Assembly: GCF_002310815.1 (NCBI RefSeq)
Contig: NZ_CP011032.1
Coordinates: forward strand, 1,776,001 to 1,840,000
DNA length: 64,000 nucleotides
Reading direction: 5' to 3'
From: Pseudoalteromonas tunicata
GTDB taxonomy: Bacteria > Pseudomonadota > Gammaproteobacteria > Enterobacterales > Alteromonadaceae
In this document: positions 59,744 through 64,000 of the stretch, in pieces
Layout: each line of letters starts with the position of its first letter
Numbering within the stretch: the stretch's first letter is position 1
Notes under the pieces: model-generated
The model's input: the letters and a program-made list of their open reading frames with translations, nothing else
Told to the model about the DNA's origin: nothing
The model's database searches: none
Translations under genes and position numbers: made by a program

Positions 59744-61111
59744 ATGATTAAAAAACCTACCCTAATCGCCGTTGCTCTTTGTAGCTTATTTGCTTCAAGT
59801 GCTGCAATGGCTAAATTAACGCCAGAGGAAGTTGCGCGTTTAGGTGCTGATTTAACACCTCTTGGTGCTGAAAAGGCGGGCAATGCAGATGGCTCAATTC
59901 CTTCTTGGGAAGGCGGCATTACTAAAACGCCAGAAAATTATACTGTTGGCATGCACCACCCAGATCCTTTTAAAGCAGACGCAGTGCAATTTACAATTGA
60001 TAAAAGTAATTTAGATAAATACAAATCACTTTTATCGCCGGGTCAAATTGCGATGTTTGAAACATATCCAGAAACGTTCAAAATGAATGTGTATCAAACT
60101 CGTAGAAGTGCGTCATACCCACAGTTTATTTATGATGCAACAAAGCAGTATTCAGTTAATGCTGAGCTAATAGAAGAAGGTAATGGAATTAAAAATACCG
60201 CTATCGGTATTCCTTTCCCAATCCCTAAAACGGGCCTTGAAGTAATTTGGAACCATATTTTACGTTATCGAGGTTTATCAATTCAACGTTTTGGTGGTCA
60301 AGCAGCTCCAACTGCATCTGGCGACTACAACATGGTTGGTTTTGATGAGCAGCTATTAGTTAAGTATTCTGAGCCAACAGCAACACCTGAATCATTACAA
60401 GCATCTAATATCTTGTTTAAATTCAAACAAGCTGTAACGGAGCCTGCACGTCTTGCGGGTACTGCGTTGTTAGTACATGAGACAATGGACCAAATTCTAA
60501 CACCTCGCCAAGCTTGGACTTACAATACTGGCCAACGTCGTGTTCGTCGTGCTCCTAATGTTGCTTATGACGCACCAGGTACAGCATCAGATAGTTTGCG
60601 TACAACGGATGACTTCGATATGTTTAATGGTTCACCTAACCGTTACAAGTGGGAGTTAAAAGGTAAGCAAGAGATGTATATTCCTTACAATAGCTACAAG
60701 CTACACAGTAATGAATTAAAGTATGCAGATATTTTGAAGCCTGGTCATATTAATCCTGACTATGTACGCTATGAAAAACACCGCGTTTGGGTGGTTGAGG
60801 CGAATCTAAAAGAAAGTACTCGCCATATCTATAAAAAACGCGTCTTTTTCATTGATGAAGATAGCTGGCAAATCCACATTGCAGACTTATACGATAACCG
60901 TGATCAACTGTATCGTGTCGCGATGGCCCATGGTGTTAACTATTATGAAGTACCGACACACTGGAGTACTTTAGATGTTTACCATGATTTAAATTCACGT
61001 CGTTACTTAGCGATTGGCTTAGATAATGAAGAGAAAATGTATGATTTTTCTCAGTCATTTAATGATAATGAATTTACGTCCAACGCCCTTCGTAGAGAAG
61101 GTCTTAGATAA
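59744..61111 (+). CDS. DUF1329 family periplasmic protein
   Basis: The 455-residue precursor has a cleavable signal peptide ending AMA (about residue 23) with no lipobox cysteine. The DUF1329 marks follow: LTPEEVARLGADLTPLGAEKAGN, GSIPSWEGGI, and a C-terminal RVWVVEANLKESTRHIYKKRVFFIDEDSW. I recall this family being assigned a LolA/LolB-like fold, which would suit carrying a lipid-like ligand between membranes. ATG 59744 has AAGGG 7 nt upstream; earlier in-frame starts overlap the DUF1302 gene. A strong terminator lies between it and the next gene. Confidence 0.9.
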   Translation: MIKKPTLIAVALCSLFASSAAMAKLTPEEVARLGADLTPLGAEKAGNADGSIPSWEGGITKTPENYTVGMHHPDPFKADAVQFTIDKSNLDKYKSLLSPGQIAMFETYPETFKMNVYQTRRSASYPQFIYDATKQYSVNAELIEEGNGIKNTAIGIPFPIPKTGLEVIWNHILRYRGLSIQRFGGQAAPTASGDYNMVGFDEQLLVKYSEPTATPESLQASNILFKFKQAVTEPARLAGTALLVHETMDQILTPRQAWTYNTGQRRVRRAPNVAYDAPGTASDSLRTTDDFDMFNGSPNRYKWELKGKQEMYIPYNSYKLHSNELKYADILKPGHINPDYVRYEKHRVWVVEANLKESTRHIYKKRVFFIDEDSWQIHIADLYDNRDQLYRVAMAHGVNYYEVPTHWSTLDVYHDLNSRRYLAIGLDNEEKMYDFSQSFNDNEFTSNALRREGLR

Positions 61112-61116
61112 ACTCT

Positions 61117-61142
61117 ACGGCCCGTTAAGGGCCGTTTTTTTT
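61117..61142 (+). terminator. Intrinsic terminator inside the DUF1302-DUF1329-YCF48-RND string
   Basis: ACGGCCC (61117-61123) and GGGCCGT (61129-61135) form a GC-rich stem with loop GTTAA and eight T. It ends 14 bases before the YCF48 start, so the last two genes need read-through or a promoter within the DUF1329 gene. Confidence 0.88.
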
Positions 61143-61156
61143 GGTCAAGTTTATAT

Positions 61157-62152
61157 ATGAAGTTTTTACTAAATATTGTTTTATTGTGTTGCTCGATTAG
61201 CGTCTTTGCCAATGATCTTTCTCCAAAAGCCGCTGTGATCTCCCCAAGAGCAGATAAAACCTTGCTTACTGATATAGTTAAAACTAACGCAGGGTTAGTT
61301 GTAGTAGGTAAGCATGGAGTGATTTTAACAAGTGCTGATGGTGAAACTTGGCTGCAGGCTGCTGTGCCTGTGCAAACTTTATTAACGTCAGTTTTTTTTA
61401 TCGATGCTGAGCATGGCTGGGCCACAGGGCATGATGCAACTATTTTAGCAACGCAAGACGGTGGGCTTACTTGGCAAATACAGCACAATCAACCTGAGCT
61501 TGATAAGCCTTTGCTAGATATTTTGTTTAAAGATAAAAGCAATGGCATTGCTATTGGTGCTTATGGTTTATTCTATCGCACCCGTGATGGTGGAATGCAC
61601 TGGCAGTCTGAATTTCAAACATCGTTATTATTTGATGAAGATAAAGATTTTCTTGCTGAGTTAAAAGAAACTAACCCAGAGGGTTATTTAAATGAAATTC
61701 AAGCGATTTTGCCACATTTGAATCAAGTTACTGCTACTAAAGATCAACTTATTATGGTGGGTGAGCAAGGTCTTTTGGCAACCAGCCTAGATTTTGGTAT
61801 TACTTGGGAACGGTTAGATGAAATTTATCCGGGTTCTTTTTTTGATGTCAAAGAATTAATCAATGGCGATTGGTTGGCTGCTGGTTTACGTGGAAATGTT
61901 TTTCTATCGACTGACCAAGGTGAAAACTGGCAATCTCTCGATAATAGTAGCCATGCTACCATCAATAAAATAATTGTTACGAATACAGGCGCATTATTAC
62001 TGGCTAATAATGGTGTAATGGTTCATTACGTTGAAAATCAATTAAAAGTAAAACAATTTCATGATGCTAAAGCACTGGTTTCGGGCGCTATACTTGGCAA
62101 CAAACTCGTTTTAGCCAGTGAAGTTGGGATTAAACTCGAGGAGTTAAAATAG
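61157..62152 (+). CDS. YCF48/BNR-type beta-propeller protein, periplasmic
   Basis: The 331-residue precursor has a signal peptide ending VFA (about residue 20) and repeats of the YCF48/BNR kind, each with GxD/G then TxDGGxxW: ATQDGGLTWQIQ, TRDGGMHWQSE and STDQGENWQSL. It is probably a periplasmic seven-blade propeller. It starts 14 bases after an intrinsic terminator and ends 2 bases before the RND gene, so it is probably co-translated with the permease and may act as its accessory. Plant and cyanobacterial YCF48 acts in photosystem II assembly; that role does not apply here. Confidence 0.88.
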   Translation: MKFLLNIVLLCCSISVFANDLSPKAAVISPRADKTLLTDIVKTNAGLVVVGKHGVILTSADGETWLQAAVPVQTLLTSVFFIDAEHGWATGHDATILATQDGGLTWQIQHNQPELDKPLLDILFKDKSNGIAIGAYGLFYRTRDGGMHWQSEFQTSLLFDEDKDFLAELKETNPEGYLNEIQAILPHLNQVTATKDQLIMVGEQGLLATSLDFGITWERLDEIYPGSFFDVKELINGDWLAAGLRGNVFLSTDQGENWQSLDNSSHATINKIIVTNTGALLLANNGVMVHYVENQLKVKQFHDAKALVSGAILGNKLVLASEVGIKLEELK

Positions 62153-62154
62153 AA

Positions 62155-64000
62155 ATGGAAAGGTTGTTAACTCGGATTGAGTCAGTTGTATTCCGTCATC
62201 GTTTATCTGTTATTTTACTGTTTATTGTAGCCAGTTGTTATTTGATGTTTCAAGCGAGTCAGATCAAGCTTGATGCCTCTTTTAATAAAAATATCCCACT
62301 AAATCATGAATACATGAAAGTGTATTTAAAGCACGAAAAGCAGTTTGGTGGTGCTAACAGTGTGCTTATCTCAGTGTGTGATGCACGAGGAGATATTTTT
62401 AATCCTGAGTTTTTTGCTCAATTAAAATCAGTCCATGATCAGTTGTACTTTATACCTGGAGTTAATCGACCTTTAGTACAATCAATTTTTTCACCAAGTG
62501 CCCGATTTGTTGAAGTGGTCGAAGATGGTTTTGCCGGTGGTCCAATTATTCCTGCTAACTTTGTGCCTGATGAAGCGGGTCTTGCCAAAGTAAAAGAAAA
62601 TATTGAAAAAGCAAATATTGTTGGTCGCATGATTGCCAGTGATTATTCATGTGCCATGGTTACCACTCAGTTAATGGAGGTTGATCCTAGTACACAAGAG
62701 CCACTTGATACCCTTGCGCTTGCAAACAAATTAGAAACTGAAATTCGCGGTAAATTTACCACTGATAATGTATCAATTCATATCATTGGTTTTGCGAAAA
62801 TGGCTGGTGATATTGCTGATGGTGCTAAAGGTGTCGTGCTGTTTTTCCTAATAGCTATCGCTTTCACTTTTGTCATGGTTTGGTTGTTTTGTAAAAGCTT
62901 AACCTTGACTATTTTACCGGTAGTTTGTTCGCTTATTGCTGTTGTCTGGCAGTTAGGTTTATTGTCTCAACTTGGCTTTGGCCTCGACCCAATGTCTATT
63001 TTGGTGCCTTTTTTAGTGTTTGCGATTGGTGTGAGTCATGGTGTTCAGATGATCAACGCAATTGGTAAAAAAGTGACTGAAGGTTTTAGCAGTAAAATGG
63101 CCGCAGAAGCGAGCTTTCGTAGTTTACTCATTCCTGGTGGAATTGCGTTGCTATCTGACACGGTAGGCTTTTTGACACTACTTTCTATTGATATCGGAAT
63201 AATCCGTGAACTTGCTATTACTGCCAGTCTCGGTGTTGCGGTTATTATTTTTACTAATCTTGTATTATTGCCTGTTCTTGCCTCTTATATTTCTGAGAAA
63301 AAAATAGCCTCAAAACAGGGCTCTTCAGCGCAGTTTGATGTTTTTCGAGAAATCCTGGTTAAAGCAACCGATAAAAAAGTCGCACGCTATATCTTATTCT
63401 TTACCGTTATTTTATTTGGGCTTGGCATGTGGCAAGCGCAAAAAATGCGGATAGGGGATTTGCATGCGGGTGCGCCATCATTACATCAGGATGCGCGTTA
63501 TAACCAAGATACGTTTTTAATCACAGATCGCTACACCATTACTGTTGATATTTTAAAGGTATTGGTCGAAGCCTCACCAGAAGCCTGTACTTTTCACGAT
63601 ACTATGGATCGCATCGATCGGTTTCAATGGCGCATGGAAAATGTAGCAGGCGTTCAGTCTATTGTTTCGCTAAGCTCGGTGGCCCAAGCTGTTAATGCCG
63701 GTTATAACGAAGGTAATTTGAAATGGCAAACCTTGCCACGTAATACTTCTTCACTGGTACAAGCAACTTCTCGTGTAGAGACAAGCTCTGGGTTACTCGA
63801 TGGTAACTGTAGTGTGATGCCATTGATTATTTTCATGGAGGATCATAAAGCTGAAACGATTGAGCGTGTAATTGATGCGGTGAAACGTTATTCGTTAGAA
63901 GAGCAAACAGATGAGCTACAATTTAAGCTTGCATCAGGCCCTGTTGGTGTTATGGCTGCAACCAATGAATCTGTTGCCGCTGCTCAGCTTCCTATGATGC
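62155..64000 (+). CDS. RND/MMPL family transporter, N-terminal 615 residues (runs off the right edge)
   Basis: From ATG 62155 the frame is open to the window end. It has one N-terminal helix (residues 18-36), a periplasmic domain, then a helix cluster of the sterol-sensing/MMPL type (about 222-390, with SILVPFLVFAIGVSHGVQMIN). Another helix near 418-438 precedes a second periplasmic domain beginning RIGDLHAGAPSLH. That signature and the neighbours place it with the RND permeases that accompany DUF1302-DUF1329-YCF48 genes. The substrate is unknown; export of hydrophobic molecules is inferred. Confidence 0.9.
   Translation, partial: MERLLTRIESVVFRHRLSVILLFIVASCYLMFQASQIKLDASFNKNIPLNHEYMKVYLKHEKQFGGANSVLISVCDARGDIFNPEFFAQLKSVHDQLYFIPGVNRPLVQSIFSPSARFVEVVEDGFAGGPIIPANFVPDEAGLAKVKENIEKANIVGRMIASDYSCAMVTTQLMEVDPSTQEPLDTLALANKLETEIRGKFTTDNVSIHIIGFAKMAGDIADGAKGVVLFFLIAIAFTFVMVWLFCKSLTLTILPVVCSLIAVVWQLGLLSQLGFGLDPMSILVPFLVFAIGVSHGVQMINAIGKKVTEGFSSKMAAEASFRSLLIPGGIALLSDTVGFLTLLSIDIGIIRELAITASLGVAVIIFTNLVLLPVLASYISEKKIASKQGSSAQFDVFREILVKATDKKVARYILFFTVILFGLGMWQAQKMRIGDLHAGAPSLHQDARYNQDTFLITDRYTITVDILKVLVEASPEACTFHDTMDRIDRFQWRMENVAGVQSIVSLSSVAQAVNAGYNEGNLKWQTLPRNTSSLVQATSRVETSSGLLDGNCSVMPLIIFMEDHKAETIERVIDAVKRYSLEEQTDELQFKLASGPVGVMAATNESVAAAQLPMM

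Noticed and set aside
61051..61488. 145-codon minus-strand frame over the YCF48 gene start
   Set aside because: It crosses the DUF1329 terminator and is antisense to a gene with a clear signal peptide and propeller repeats.
61157..62152. Photosystem II assembly role for the YCF48 protein
   Set aside because: The fold name comes from photosynthetic organisms; no photosynthesis gene is present, and the genomic partner is an RND permease.

Overview
The window is a gene-dense chromosomal stretch from a marine-type gammaproteobacterium, most likely of the order Alteromonadales (Pseudoalteromonas-like). The evidence is the low-GC codon choice, a monomeric NADP isocitrate dehydrogenase beside cspD-clpS-clpA, the lrp-ftsK-lolA-rarA-crcB-serS block, secreted M4 and M28 proteases with tandem PPC domains, and a DUF1302/DUF1329 cluster. 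The genus is inferred; no rRNA or other taxonomic marker is present. I see no IS element, prophage, integrase or CRISPR array.

Layout. 1-2959 (minus): the start of an AbgT-type transporter, a solitary periplasmic solute-binding protein and a SulP anion transporter. 3242-6376: lolCDE. 6573-15240: a DUF4826 gene facing a block that preserves the E. coli order icd-rluE-nudJ-mnmA-hflD-purB, followed by roxA and a GNAT gene. 15592-18638: cspD diverging from clpS-clpA. 18692-33589: an accessory segment between clpA and infA, which are close neighbours in E. coli. It holds a long gene-free stretch, two secreted peptidases, ndh, an uncharacterised membrane/periplasmic pair, a hydratase-family enzyme, an MscS channel, helD and a CHASE4-GGDEF diguanylate cyclase. 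33728-36524 (minus): infA, bpt, aat and trxB. 36799-46160: pssA, the divergent ald/lrp pair, then ftsK-lolA-rarA-crcB-serS. 46232-48261 (minus): yccA and the tusDCBE sulfur relay. 48527-48773: two identical tRNA-Ser(UGA) genes. 48911-57405: msrC, a small acidic orphan, proQ, prc, nhaC, pepN and a DUF2835 gene. 57655-64000: DUF1302, DUF1329, a YCF48 beta-propeller and the start of an RND/MMPL permease, which together look like a trans-envelope export or trafficking module.

Functional themes. Lipoprotein trafficking is represented by lolCDE and lolA. Protein turnover is represented by ClpSA, both N-end-rule transferases (aat, bpt), Prc, PepN and two secreted peptidases. tRNA and rRNA modification and translation are represented by mnmA with tusBCDE, which together make the 2-thiouridine of tRNA, and by rluE, roxA, infA and serS. 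The least understood parts are the 25256-27028 gene pair, the 92-residue acidic protein between msrC and proQ, and the terminal DUF1302-DUF1329-YCF48-RND cluster.

A recurrent feature is an intrinsic terminator placed only a few to a few tens of bases before the next co-directional start codon (icd/rluE, purB/roxA, yccA/tusD, M4/M28 peptidases, DUF1329/YCF48). This suggests that partial termination sets expression ratios inside these gene strings.
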